In this document: in pieces, positions 7,144 through 14,341 of the stretch
Numbering within the stretch: the stretch's first letter is position 1
Layout: every line of letters begins with the position of its first letter
Assembly: GCF_000174435.1 (NCBI RefSeq)
Contig: NZ_ACJN02000003.1
Coordinates: forward strand, 1 to 64,000
Origin: Desulfonatronospira thiodismutans ASO3-1
Lineage (GTDB): Bacteria > Desulfobacterota > Desulfovibrionia > Desulfovibrionales > Desulfonatronovibrionaceae
Direction: 5' to 3'
DNA: 64,000 nt
The notes under the pieces: generated by a model
What the model saw: the letters and a program-made list of their open reading frames with translations, nothing else
The model's database searches: none
Told to the model about the DNA's origin: nothing
Translations under genes and position numbers: made by a program

Positions 7144-8064
7144 ATGCCCCGCATAGCCCGTTTTATCCGTAGTGACCAAGCCACCGTCTACCACGTCATA
7201 TCCCGTACTGCTCTGTCAGGTCTGCCCATTAAAGACACTGACAAGGATTATCTGTTGGGGCTTATCAAAAGACTGAGCAGGCTTTACTTTGTTGACGTGC
7301 TGGGTTTCGCAGTTATGGGGAATCATTTCCACCTGGTAGCCCGGATGCACCCTGAGGATGAGATTTCCAATTCAGATATCATCAAGAGGTGGCAGAAATA
7401 TTATGGTGACGAAGCCCAGATGCCTACTGACCGGATGGCTGAGGTCAAGAAGAGGCTTTGCAGCCTTGGGGCCTATGTGAAGGACATCAAGCAGAACTTT
7501 ACCAGGTATTACAACAAAAAGCACAGGCGGAAGGGATTTTTCTGGGGTGGCCGGTTTAAGAGTATGATTGTACAGGAAGGCAGTACTCTGGTGAACCTGC
7601 TTGCTTATGTAGACTTAAACCCTATCCGTGCCGGTATTGTTAAGAAACCGGAGAATTACCGCTGGAGTTCACTTGGTTATCATACCCAGACAGGTAATAA
7701 AGACGGTCTGCTGGATATTGATTTCGGGCTCAAGGAATGGAACGAGCTGGACCCCAAAGAGATAGTCCGCAAGTACAGGCAGTTCGTCTATGAAACAGGC
7801 GCAGTGGATGCGGGCAAAGGCAAGACCATTGAAAAAAAAGTTGTGGAGAAGGCCAGGAAAAAGGGCTACAAGATCTCCCGTGTAGAGCGCTTCAGGTACA
7901 GATGCCGGTATTTTACCGATTCCGGGGTTATCGGCGGGAAGGACTTTGTGCAGGAGGTATTTGATCAGGTCAAACACCTGCTGGGGTCCAAGGATGAGCG
8001 GAAATTTACGCCCGTAGGTGGTGTAGAGGGTTTGTACTCTATGAAGAGGTTGGGTGGTTCATAG
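7144..8064 (+). CDS. REP-associated tyrosine transposase (RAYT), type A
   Basis: The complete 306-residue Y1_Tnp/HUH protein starts at ATG 7144 after AAAGGAGG. The metal-binding HUH motif is HFH at 61-63 in VMGNHFHLV. Candidate nucleophile tyrosines lie at 111 and 122-123 in the segment AYVKDIKQNFTRYYNK. Conserved NPIRAGIVKKP and YRWSSLGYH segments follow. The family nicks and joins REP hairpins on single-stranded DNA. This copy is almost identical to the one at 14342-15262 and looks intact. Its downstream flank matches the flank of the RAYT remnant ending at 13178. Confidence 0.9.
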   Translation: MPRIARFIRSDQATVYHVISRTALSGLPIKDTDKDYLLGLIKRLSRLYFVDVLGFAVMGNHFHLVARMHPEDEISNSDIIKRWQKYYGDEAQMPTDRMAEVKKRLCSLGAYVKDIKQNFTRYYNKKHRRKGFFWGGRFKSMIVQEGSTLVNLLAYVDLNPIRAGIVKKPENYRWSSLGYHTQTGNKDGLLDIDFGLKEWNELDPKEIVRKYRQFVYETGAVDAGKGKTIEKKVVEKARKKGYKISRVERFRYRCRYFTDSGVIGGKDFVQEVFDQVKHLLGSKDERKFTPVGGVEGLYSMKRLGGS

Positions 8065-8282
8065 CCTGGGCCTTTCATTTTTCCCTTGCCTGCACCTTAA
8101 AAGCCTATTATATCAGTATCTATGCATCTTGAGAGTTAATAGCTCCTGGTTCTTCGTTCCTGGTTGAAAGAAATAAAGTCAATAAATTTGAGTAGATATT
8201 TGGCCTAGCTTGAAAGACATATTGATCTGCTAAAAAAGCTAAAAAAATAAATATTTACAAAAAAACTTTTGACTGTCCAGCT

Positions 8283-8352
8283 ATGCACGTAATCCATGGG
8301 CCACACGACAAGATATTCAAGCGTGTGATGGCAGACCGGGAAAATGCCATTA
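8283..8352 (+). pseudogene. Rpn-family nuclease N-terminal relic
   Basis: The frame at ATG 8283 reads PHDKIFKRVMADRENAI, which is the typical N-terminal helix of Rpn/PD-(D/E)XK transposase-like proteins. The similarity stops after about 23 residues. No D...ExK catalytic core follows, so this is a fragment. Confidence 0.45.
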
Positions 8353-8434
8353 TTTCGGCTTCAGTGTACCTTGCCAATCAGATTTACATGGATGAATTGT
8401 TAAAAAATATTGTGGTAAAGGAATTGTGTGGTGT

Positions 8435-8677
8435 ATGCCGACTTATCTGTATACAAAATACTTTGAAGAACAGGTCCTGAAAAAACGACCATATCTAAAA
8501 AAGGAATGGTGCGTAGAAGTAGTTGAAAATCCAATCAAATCAGAGCCACAAGAACATAATCGATATCGCTTCTGGGGAAGGATACCGGAGTTGGACAACC
8601 GTATTCTGCGCGTGGTAACTTTAGATGACAAGGTTACCATACATAATGCTTTCCTGGACAGGAGGTTTAAGTTATGA
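8435..8677 (+). CDS. DUF4258-like small protein, putative toxin
   Basis: The 80-residue protein (MPTYLYTKYFEEQVLKKRPY...) has the RFWGRIPELDNRILRVVTL strand pair of DUF4258-like proteins. It starts at ATG 8435 with AAGGA 12 bases upstream. GTG 8426 is possible but too close to that site. Its stop overlaps the DUF2283 start (ATGA), as in the pair at 13306. It is the second of three such pairs following RAYT 3' ends. Confidence 0.6.
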   Translation: MPTYLYTKYFEEQVLKKRPYLKKEWCVEVVENPIKSEPQEHNRYRFWGRIPELDNRILRVVTLDDKVTIHNAFLDRRFKL

Positions 8678-8892
8678 AGTTAAATTATTACGATGAAACA
8701 GATTCCCTGTATATTGAATTTTCAGATGAAACAAGCGCTGAAAGTGTGGAGATTTCTGAAGGAGTGGTCCTTGACTATGATGCCCAAGGAAAACTTGTTG
8801 GAATCGATATAGATAATGCTGGGCACAAGATTCAATTGCGGGATTTTTATCTCAAAGGTCTTCATCCCAACATCATGACAGTAGCTGCTTAG
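8674..8892 (+). CDS. DUF2283 small protein, putative antitoxin
   Basis: The 72-residue protein starts MKLNYYDETDSLYIEFSD, the standard DUF2283 opening, with VVLDYDAQGKLVGIDI in the middle. ACAGGAGGTTTAAGTT precedes ATG 8674. It overlaps the DUF4258 gene by four bases, so the two are translationally coupled. Confidence 0.7.
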   Translation: MKLNYYDETDSLYIEFSDETSAESVEISEGVVLDYDAQGKLVGIDIDNAGHKIQLRDFYLKGLHPNIMTVAA

Positions 8893-8945
8893 CTAGACCT
8901 TGATAAAAGTCTTCTACGCAAACTTGTTGTGAAAGATTGAGAGTA

Positions 8946-9060
8946 GGGACATTATGTTATGTTGCGAGTTTAGTTATGTTGCCAGCATCCCGCTATTTTT
9001 TCTTCCTTATCCTGCCCAACCCCGCATTGATTTTTAAAGTACCCTGCATATCCCCCGCTT
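8946..9060 (+). repeat. Solo left end of a third RIT-like element
   Basis: GGGACA at 8946-8951 is followed by TTATG and then TTATGTTGCGAG, TTATGTTGCCAG and CATCCCGCT, the same order as the left ends at 975 and 20900, with a 5-bp duplication next to the core. CCCGC-rich units continue to ~9060. No recombinase genes follow, so this is a decayed remnant. Confidence 0.75.
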
Positions 9061-9069
9061 TGAAATAAG

Positions 9070-9335
9070 GAACCAGGAGTTAGGAGTCAGGGGGCAGTGA
9101 AGAAGGTATCAGGAGTCAGCCTCCGGCCTCTCCGAGCTGGAAAGCTCTCCCCTCCGGCCTGGAGGCCCTACGGGCTGGAAGCGGAGCAGGAAGCCATAGG
9201 GGCCTACCCTCTCTCCGAGCTGTAGGCTCTACGAGCCGGAAGCCGGCCTGGAAGCCCTACGGGCTGGAAGCGGCCCCGGAGGGGGGACAGCCTCCGGCCC
9301 ATAGGGGCCTACGCCCCGGAGGGGGGTCAGTGAAG
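9070..9335 (+). repeat. GC-rich block of short palindromic repeats
   Basis: The block contains recurrent units such as AGCCCTACGGGCTGGAAGCGG (about two copies), ATAGGGGCCTAC (two copies) and CTCCGGCC, many of them self-complementary. GC content is far above the neighbours. A GGGACA is embedded at 9284-9289. No coding sequence is evident. It lies between the RIT remnant and a RAYT pseudogene. Confidence 0.6.
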
Positions 9336-9427
9336 AGAGGAATTGACCCAAAGATCGTGGAGAAGGCCAGAAAGAAAGGCTATAAAATATCCAGGGTTGA
9401 GCGATTCAGGTACAGATGCCGGTATTC

Positions 9428-9512
9428 ACCCGGTTAAACAGACCGAAGGTCTACGGCTCTGCCGTCCCAGTTAAATGGAAGAAGATTTAACCGGATAAAT
9501 GCTTAACTGGGT
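9428..9512 (+). mobile_element. 85-bp palindromic MITE-like element, copy 1
   Basis: ACCCGGTTAAAC at the left and GCTTAACTGGGT at the right form imperfect terminal inverted repeats. Internally it has ATTTAACCGGATAAATG and a CTACGGC/GCCGT hairpin. It interrupts RAYT codons between the RYRCRY and TDSGVIGG segments. A second copy at 20124-20206 interrupts another RAYT remnant at a different site. Confidence 0.7.
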
Positions 9513-9648
9513 AAACTGATTCCGGGGTTATCGGAGGAATGTTAGCGCCGGCTTGAAGATGCCATAAAACGCCGGTTTAAAAATGTTGTTTTGGAGCAAC
9601 CGCCAGCTCCAGACATAAAGGTTGATGCCGGCGGTTGCCTATGCGGAG

Positions 9649-10410
9649 CTATTGTTCCTGAACCTGGTCTTTCATCCGATAGCTTTTGCCTTCAATGAGG
9701 ATAGTTTCGGCATGGTGCAGAAGTCTGTCCAACATGGCTGAGGTCAGGGTGCTGTCGTTGTTGAACACCTCGGGCCATTTCTTGAAGGCTCTGTTGGTGG
9801 TCAGGATGGTTGATTTTTGTTCGTAGCGCTGGCTTATGACCTGGAAGAGCAGGTCTGCACCTTGCTTGTCTATGGGCAGGTAGCCAAGCTCATCCAGAAT
9901 GAGCAGTTCAGGACTTACATATTTCTTGAGCTCTGTTTTGAGCTTGTGTGCAGCCTGTGCGGCCGAGAGGGTGTTTATGACATCTATGGTGGTGGCAAAC
10001 AGCACAGAATGCTTTTCCAGGCATGCACTGTAACCCAGGGCTGTGGCTATGTGTGATTTGCCCAGGCCTACTCCTCCGAGGATTATTATGTTGGCCTTGT
10101 CCTTCATAAATCCAAGGCGAAAGAGGTTTTGGATGGCCGGGCGGTTGATCTTGGTCGGCCATGTCCAGTCGAAGTTCTCCATGGTTTTTATGCCTGGGAA
10201 ACGGGCCATCCTGATACGGCGCTGGATGGAGCGATCATGCCTGGCATCTGCTTCTGCCTGGACCAGCCTGGCCAGATAGCCCAGATGATCCCAGTTCTGC
10301 CTGGCAGCCTTGTCAGCCGCCGGCCTGTACTGCTCTTTTATACAGGTTAGCTTGAGCAGCTGGAGATTTTCTTCCAGCCTGTGCACCTCACTTTGGTGTT
10401 TGTTGGTCAT
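9649..10410 (-). CDS. istB: IS21 transposition helper ATPase IstB
   Basis: The 253-residue AAA+ protein has Walker A GGVGLGKS at about 112-119 and Walker B LLILDELGYLP near 170, followed by SQRYEQKSTILTTNRAF with the sensor Asn. IstB loads onto DNA as a clamp-like ATPase and stimulates the IstA transposase. Its start overlaps the istA stop by 4 bp. The gene appears intact, whereas its partner carries a nonsense codon. Confidence 0.93.
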   Translation of the reverse strand: MTNKHQSEVHRLEENLQLLKLTCIKEQYRPAADKAARQNWDHLGYLARLVQAEADARHDRSIQRRIRMARFPGIKTMENFDWTWPTKINRPAIQNLFRLGFMKDKANIIILGGVGLGKSHIATALGYSACLEKHSVLFATTIDVINTLSAAQAAHKLKTELKKYVSPELLILDELGYLPIDKQGADLLFQVISQRYEQKSTILTTNRAFKKWPEVFNNDSTLTSAMLDRLLHHAETILIEGKSYRMKDQVQEQ

Positions 10411-11882
10411 GGGTTTTTCTCCTTGGGTTTGTCGTAAATACTTAGATCAGGGTCTTTGACTTCAATATCCAGCAGATCCTCTCGCCTGGTCAGATGCAGG
10501 GCTCCTGGTGCGGGCATGGTCCTGGCTCTTTGCTCCAGGATGTTGGCTACATACTCACAGGAGAAGGCACTGTAGGTGAATGCGTCGTCCATGGCCCTGG
10601 ACACGGCTTCAGAGCCATAGATTTCGCTTAAGGCTACAATCTTCTGGACATGGTGTTTGATGTTCAAGTGCTTTTTCTCCAACTCAAAAAAGTAATCCTT
10701 TGCTCTTGGGGACAAAGCCAGGAACCGGGAAAACAATTGCTGATCCCTGGCTGCCCGGCGCTGGGCAATAAGCTCCTGGACATGATCGGGGTCTTCAATG
10801 TCCCTTTTTTTATCAAAGCTGCGGACATGCCTGGCCACAAGATTGTTGCCGTCATAGATGCATAAGCGATCAGGATAAGTCTTCAAGGTCAGGCGTTTGC
10901 CTGCGTACCTGGCTGGCACGGAATAGCGGTTGGACTCCAGGGTGATCCGGAACTGCGACGAGGCCCGGACCTGGGTTAAGACTCCGATATCATAGGTGTT
11001 AACAGGCAGGGGCAAAAGGTGCTCTCTTTCTTCTTCAAGCATGTCCACCGGCTTCTTGCCGGTCTGGGCATGGATACGCACATTGGCTGTTGCCCTGCAC
11101 CAGTGGCGGGCGTAATGGTTGATGGCCCGGTAATCCGGCAGTTCAAGGCCGGCCAGCAAGTTCTTTTTGACATAACCTATGGCATTCTCCACCCGGCCTT
11201 TTTCATGGGGCTTTCTGACTCCGCAGGCACTGATCTCAAAACCCCAGTGCTTTGCAAAGTCAAGATATTTGGGATTTAGAACCGGTTTTTGGCCATAGGG
11301 GTGCTTGAGCACTGCACATTTCAGGTTGTCCACCATGATTTTTCTGGGGACCGCCCCGAATGCGTCAAAGGCGTTTTGATGACAGGCCAGGAAGTGCTCC
11401 ATGCTTTGGGAGACAGTGAACTCAAGATACATCATCCTGCTGTAGCAAAGGACCATGACAAAGAAGCTGAGATTGCGCCTGCTGTCTCCCACCTGGATGG
11501 AGCCGTGATTTCCCCAGTCAACCTGGGCGCACTCTCCTGGGGCAAAGGCCAGACTTAAAAAGGCCCTGGACTTTTAGGGCCTGACTTTGCTTATGTATTC
11601 CTTGAGAATGGAGGAGCCTCCTGTATAGCCCTGCTCCTTGATGCTGCGCAAAACCTGGACGGCTGTGTAGGGGTGCTCCTCCAGCATCCTGACGATGGTA
11701 TCCTTGAAGGGATCAAGCTTGCTTGGTCTTGTTACTGACTTTCTTTGATGAAACTGCTTTGCTTCGAGCCATTTGCCCACTGTACGCGGATCCAGCTGCA
11801 GTTCTTTTGCTATCTGGGCCGGGGTAAGTCCTTTTTGTTCATGGTAGTGCTTTATTCTGGCATAAAGCTCATAATCAATCAT
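10407..11882 (-). pseudogene. istA: IS21 transposase IstA, interrupted by an in-frame TAA
   Basis: The N-terminal helix-turn-helix part (MIDYELYARI...; LTPAQIAKELQLDPRTVGKWL) ends at TAA 11576-11574, codon 103. The same frame then continues with KSRAFLSLAFAPGECAQVDW to the end at 10407. DDE residues are visible as QVDWG, KIMVDNLK and EKGRVENAIG. One base change thus splits an otherwise complete ~491-codon gene. A GTG at 11492 could start a C-terminal piece, but that lacks the DNA-binding domain and the first Asp. The element may therefore be non-autonomous unless the stop is read through. Confidence 0.85.
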
Positions 11883-12268
11883 GTGTTACCCCCGGCAAGT
11901 TTTTTGAGAACGTCTGAGAAGTGCACAGGCCCGGCCTGTGCTGTCCTGGCCTGATTTACGGGTGGGACCTGGATGGATAGAACCTGATAAAGCGGTTTCT
12001 TCCAGGCAATGAGGTCAGCCTGGATCAGATTGAAGCGCGCCTGCTGCAAAGTGACTTCATCCATGCCCAGGCGCTGCATGACAATGGGGTCGGAGTAGTA
12101 GCTAAGCCCCTGCTGATCGCCAACGGTCACCAGGAACAGGTACAAGGCTGCTGCAGCATGGCTTAACCTCTCAATATGACCGTCACGAACCAGCCTGTGG
12201 TCCACCCAGCTGAACTGTCTGGGAACCTTGCGCAGTCTCTGGGGATGAATCGGATACTTTTGGTACAT
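11879..12268 (-). CDS. Winged-helix-like accessory protein of the IS21 element
   Basis: The 129-residue protein starts at MYQKYPIHPQ (ATG 12268), preceded by AAAGGAGGATTTC. It contains HAAAALYLFLVTVGDQQGLSYYSDPIVMQRLGM, which looks like a replication/initiator-type winged helix, and then TLQQARFNLIQADLIAW. It ends with a 4-bp overlap with istA, so it belongs to the element operon. I do not recognise a named family. A regulatory or end-binding role is inferred. Confidence 0.6.
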   Translation of the reverse strand: MYQKYPIHPQRLRKVPRQFSWVDHRLVRDGHIERLSHAAAALYLFLVTVGDQQGLSYYSDPIVMQRLGMDEVTLQQARFNLIQADLIAWKKPLYQVLSIQVPPVNQARTAQAGPVHFSDVLKKLAGGNT

Positions 12269-12737
12269 GAAATCCTCCTTTGGGGTTGTTGATGACGTCA
12301 CAGCCCAGGGTGTACATCCGCCGGGCGGCCCTGACGATGTCATCTTGTAACGCACTCCCGCATAAGGAGGATATTAGTCCTATAATAACAGATGGTTGCG
12401 TGATCCAGTGATCTTGTAACGTTTTCTCAACACGTTGATTTTCAACGCTTTTTTGGAGGCAGTGATCTTGTAACGTTTTCCTGGGAGCAGTGGTCTTGCG
12501 CCTGGCATATCCGGGATTTTGCTTTCTCCAGTTCCGGACCCTGTCCACATGGGCCGGTCCCCGGAAATAATCCCTGTTTTCAGGCTTATCCAGCCAGGCC
12601 TTTTGACTGGCTTTCTTACTGGCTGCCCGACAAGGCACTTTGGAGCAGTATTTTTGCTTGCCCCTGTTTCGGTAGTCGGGACAAAAGGCTTCGCCACAGT
12701 GCAGGCAGACAACTTGTTGGCTTTGTTTACGGCCCAA
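12183..12737 (-). CDS. Cys-rich accessory protein of the IS21 element
   Basis: The 184-residue protein begins MGRKQSQQVVCLHCGEAFCP and continues RNRGKQKYCSKVPCRAASKK, giving a CxxCG...C...YCSxxxC zinc-binding pattern. NPGYARR follows. GLISSLCGSALQDDIVRAARR is the more C-terminal conserved part. Two exact AGTGATCTTGTAACGTTTTC repeats in the DNA encode KTLQDH units. It overlaps the next gene by 86 bp. The same core family is carried by the RIT-like elements (1298-1723), although the transposition chemistry differs. Confidence 0.65.
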   Translation of the reverse strand: MGRKQSQQVVCLHCGEAFCPDYRNRGKQKYCSKVPCRAASKKASQKAWLDKPENRDYFRGPAHVDRVRNWRKQNPGYARRKTTAPRKTLQDHCLQKSVENQRVEKTLQDHWITQPSVIIGLISSLCGSALQDDIVRAARRMYTLGCDVINNPKGGFHVPKVSDSSPETAQGSQTVQLGGPQAGS

Positions 12738-12934
12738 GAACTTAGCCTCCTTTGCCTCAGACAGGCAAAGAAGGCAGTAACGGCAAGACAGAAGAAGAGG
12801 AAGAAAAAGAAGGACAGAAAAGAAGATAAAATAAAAAATATTTTTTTCTTTTCTCTTTTAGAAGAAGATACAAGAATAAGATATTAACAATTTCAAACCG
12901 GCATAATTAAGACATATTCAGGTTGGCGCTCACA
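12738..12934. other. Purine-rich right-end region of the IS21 element
   Basis: This is a non-coding A/G-rich tract (AAGAAGAGGAAGAAAAAGAA) followed by the subterminal AAACCGGC block and the terminal GGCGCTCACA. It probably contains the element promoter reading leftwards. No gene is seen. Confidence 0.4.
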
Positions 12935-12958
12935 GAGGAAAAGACTTTGTGCAGGAGG

Positions 12959-13070
12959 CCCAAGTAAAATGGGAAAGACCCCAATGAAATGAGAAGAAAT
13001 TTCATGGGGCAGGAATTTTACCCAGTGAATCACCCAGAGGGAGCCCGGATTCACAAGGCAGGCGGGGTAA
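12959..13070 (+). repeat. About 112-bp palindromic insertion in the RAYT pseudogene
   Basis: Between GCAGGAGG and TATTTGACCAGG, which are contiguous in intact RAYTs, lies a segment with several hairpins: CCCAATGAAAT/ATTTCATGGGG and GTGAATC/GATTCAC. The right edge GGCGGGGTAAAT recurs at the RAYT remnant beginning near 20076, which suggests a repeated element with a preferred site. Confidence 0.5.
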
Positions 13071-13305
13071 ATATTTGACCAGGGGGAGCATCTGCTGGGG
13101 TCTAAGGATACAAGGAAATTTACTCCGGTTGGCGGGGTGGAGGGTTTATATGCTATGAAGCGACTGGGCGGTTCGTAGCCTGGGCATTCAATTTCCCCTT
13201 GCCTGCCTCCAAAAAGCCTATTATGTCAGTATCTATTGCACGACATGGCAATGAAATTTATACGGATAGCCTTCGACTATATCCTTCAATTTTTTTAGTA
13301 ATGAT

Positions 13306-13548
13306 ATGATTGATACAAAACATTTCACAGAGATGCTTAAAGAGCGGGAAATTTCAATGGAAATGGTTGATAAAACCATGACAATTCCTGATAAAACTGA
13401 AGAACGAAAAGACGGAACAAAGCACTATCTTAAGTTGTTTAATGTCAATGGCGGCCGCTGGCTCAGGGTCGTCATAAACATTAAAAGTGATCCACCTCGG
13501 AGGATAACAGCTTTTTTTGATCGCCGATTAAGGAGAACAGGACAATGA
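13306..13548 (+). CDS. DUF4258 small protein, putative toxin
   Basis: The 80-residue protein (MIDTKHFTEMLKEREISMEM...) shows the family pattern: an N-terminal HFTEML helix, DGTKHYLKLF, LRVVINI and the terminal ITAFFDRRLRR. ATG 13306 is the only good start. The stop overlaps the DUF2283 start by four bases. It follows a RAYT 3' end after a ~65-bp flank that resembles the flank at 8065-8130. Confidence 0.7.
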   Translation: MIDTKHFTEMLKEREISMEMVDKTMTIPDKTEERKDGTKHYLKLFNVNGGRWLRVVINIKSDPPRRITAFFDRRLRRTGQ

Positions 13549-13745
13549 GAATTAGAGTAGATAAAGAAACTGATGCACTTTATTTTCGACTTGACGAGAA
13601 CAAGATTGTTGAATCAGAGGAAGTTCAACCCGGTGTAATACTGGACTTTGACGCCAACAACCAAGTGGTTGGTATGGAAATCCTTAATATTTCGAAAAAA
13701 ACAGACAAAAAAAATCTTTCTACAATGCAGTTTGAAACAGTTTAA
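13545..13745 (+). CDS. DUF2283 small protein, putative antitoxin
   Basis: The 66-residue protein MRIRVDKETDALYFRLDENK continues to GVILDFDANNQVVGMEIL, the canonical DUF2283 pattern. It overlaps the DUF4258 gene (ATGA) and has AGGAGAACAGGACA upstream. This is the third pair in the window. Confidence 0.75.
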   Translation: MRIRVDKETDALYFRLDENKIVESEEVQPGVILDFDANNQVVGMEILNISKKTDKKNLSTMQFETV

Positions 13746-13760
13746 TTTCCAACTTATTTT

Positions 13761-13863
13761 ATGACTAAAAAAGCCCTAATCACCGCATAACAGGTCAAGA
13801 CGGAGCATATCTGGCAGAACTGCTCCTGCACAAGAACTACACAGTCCACGGTATCAAGCGCAG
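13761..13863 (+). pseudogene. gmd: GDP-mannose 4,6-dehydratase N-terminal fragment (frameshifted)
   Basis: ATG 13761 reads MTKKALIT, then a single missing base shifts the frame. In the next frame the sequence reads [20 protein letters not shown] and HGIKRR. Together this is the highly conserved Rossmann start ([14 protein letters not shown]) of GDP-mannose dehydratase, an enzyme of GDP-fucose and related sugar synthesis. Similarity stops shortly before GGGACA at 13876. Confidence 0.75.
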
Positions 13864-13901
13864 GAAGGAAGAACTGGGACAGACGAAAAATACTCACCGC
13901 G

Positions 13902-14248
13902 TTCGGCTTTGGCCTTGTCCTTTGGCTTTTTTCTCCTGGCAGGGATGACCGCCGTATTGTAGTGCAGGGCCATGTCTTGATAGGTGGGGTTCAGATCCGG
14001 CTCATATATATGGGGTTTATTGACTCCGGACTTGAGATTGTCCGGGATTGTAATCAAGGGGACTCCCTGTAGAAACTTGAAGGTCCGGACATGGGAGTTG
14101 ATCCAGTCCCACAGATTCTGGCTCCAGGTGGCTTCCGCATAGGTGTAGTTGCTTGCACCCATGACAGCTACAAAGATCTGGGCCTGGCTTATTTCTCCGG
14201 TTCCCGGATCCGTAACCGGTACAGTATGGCCGGCATAATCGACAAAGG
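13902..14248 (-). pseudogene. Second IS21-family IstA, internal fragment
   Basis: On the minus strand the frame reads [18 protein letters not shown], then [27 protein letters not shown]-like ([11 protein letters not shown]) and KPKDKAKAE. These are the central DDE region of a different IstA branch from the complete element here. Both ends are lost. It is bounded by GGGACA at 13876-13881 and GGGGACA at 14256-14262, with no IstB or inverted repeats left. Confidence 0.75.
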
Positions 14249-14341
14249 AGAAGAAGGGGACAGTCTCTTCTTGCGTTTTATTTCAGCTTATGCTATCCAT
14301 TCTTCCAACAGCTCAACCACCAGCCTTAAAGGAGGTAATTC
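14249..14341 (+). repeat. RAYT leader repeat, type A, second copy
   Basis: It is nearly identical to 7051-7143, from GAAGAAGGGGACAGTCTCTT to the AAAGGAGGT ribosome site. It marks the left boundary of the RAYT unit, where the IstA fragment is cut. Confidence 0.75.

Larger units (their letters stand above)
9540..12934 (-). mobile_element. IS21-family insertion sequence with two accessory genes
   Basis: The ends are TGTTAGCGCC (9540) and the complement TGTGAGCGCC (12934), with a second conserved block GCCGGTTT...AAA.TGTT inside each end, as in IS21 multi-repeat termini. A 6-bp direct repeat GAGGAA flanks it (9534-9539 and 12935-12940). The gene order on the minus strand is Cys-rich protein, winged-helix-like protein, istA, istB, with overlapping starts and stops. 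The insertion lies in RAYT pseudogene codons. Confidence 0.88.
9342..13178 (+). pseudogene. RAYT pseudogene split by three insertions
   Basis: RAYT C-terminal codons run from ATTGACCCAAAG at 9342 to the YSMKRLGGS end at ~13178. Three foreign pieces interrupt them: an 85-bp palindromic element (9428-9512), a complete IS21-family element (9540-12934) and a ~112-bp palindromic segment (12959-13070). Without these the frame reads on as the normal TDSGVIGG and FVQEVFDQ regions, with small changes. The N-terminal half including the HUH motif is absent. Confidence 0.8.
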
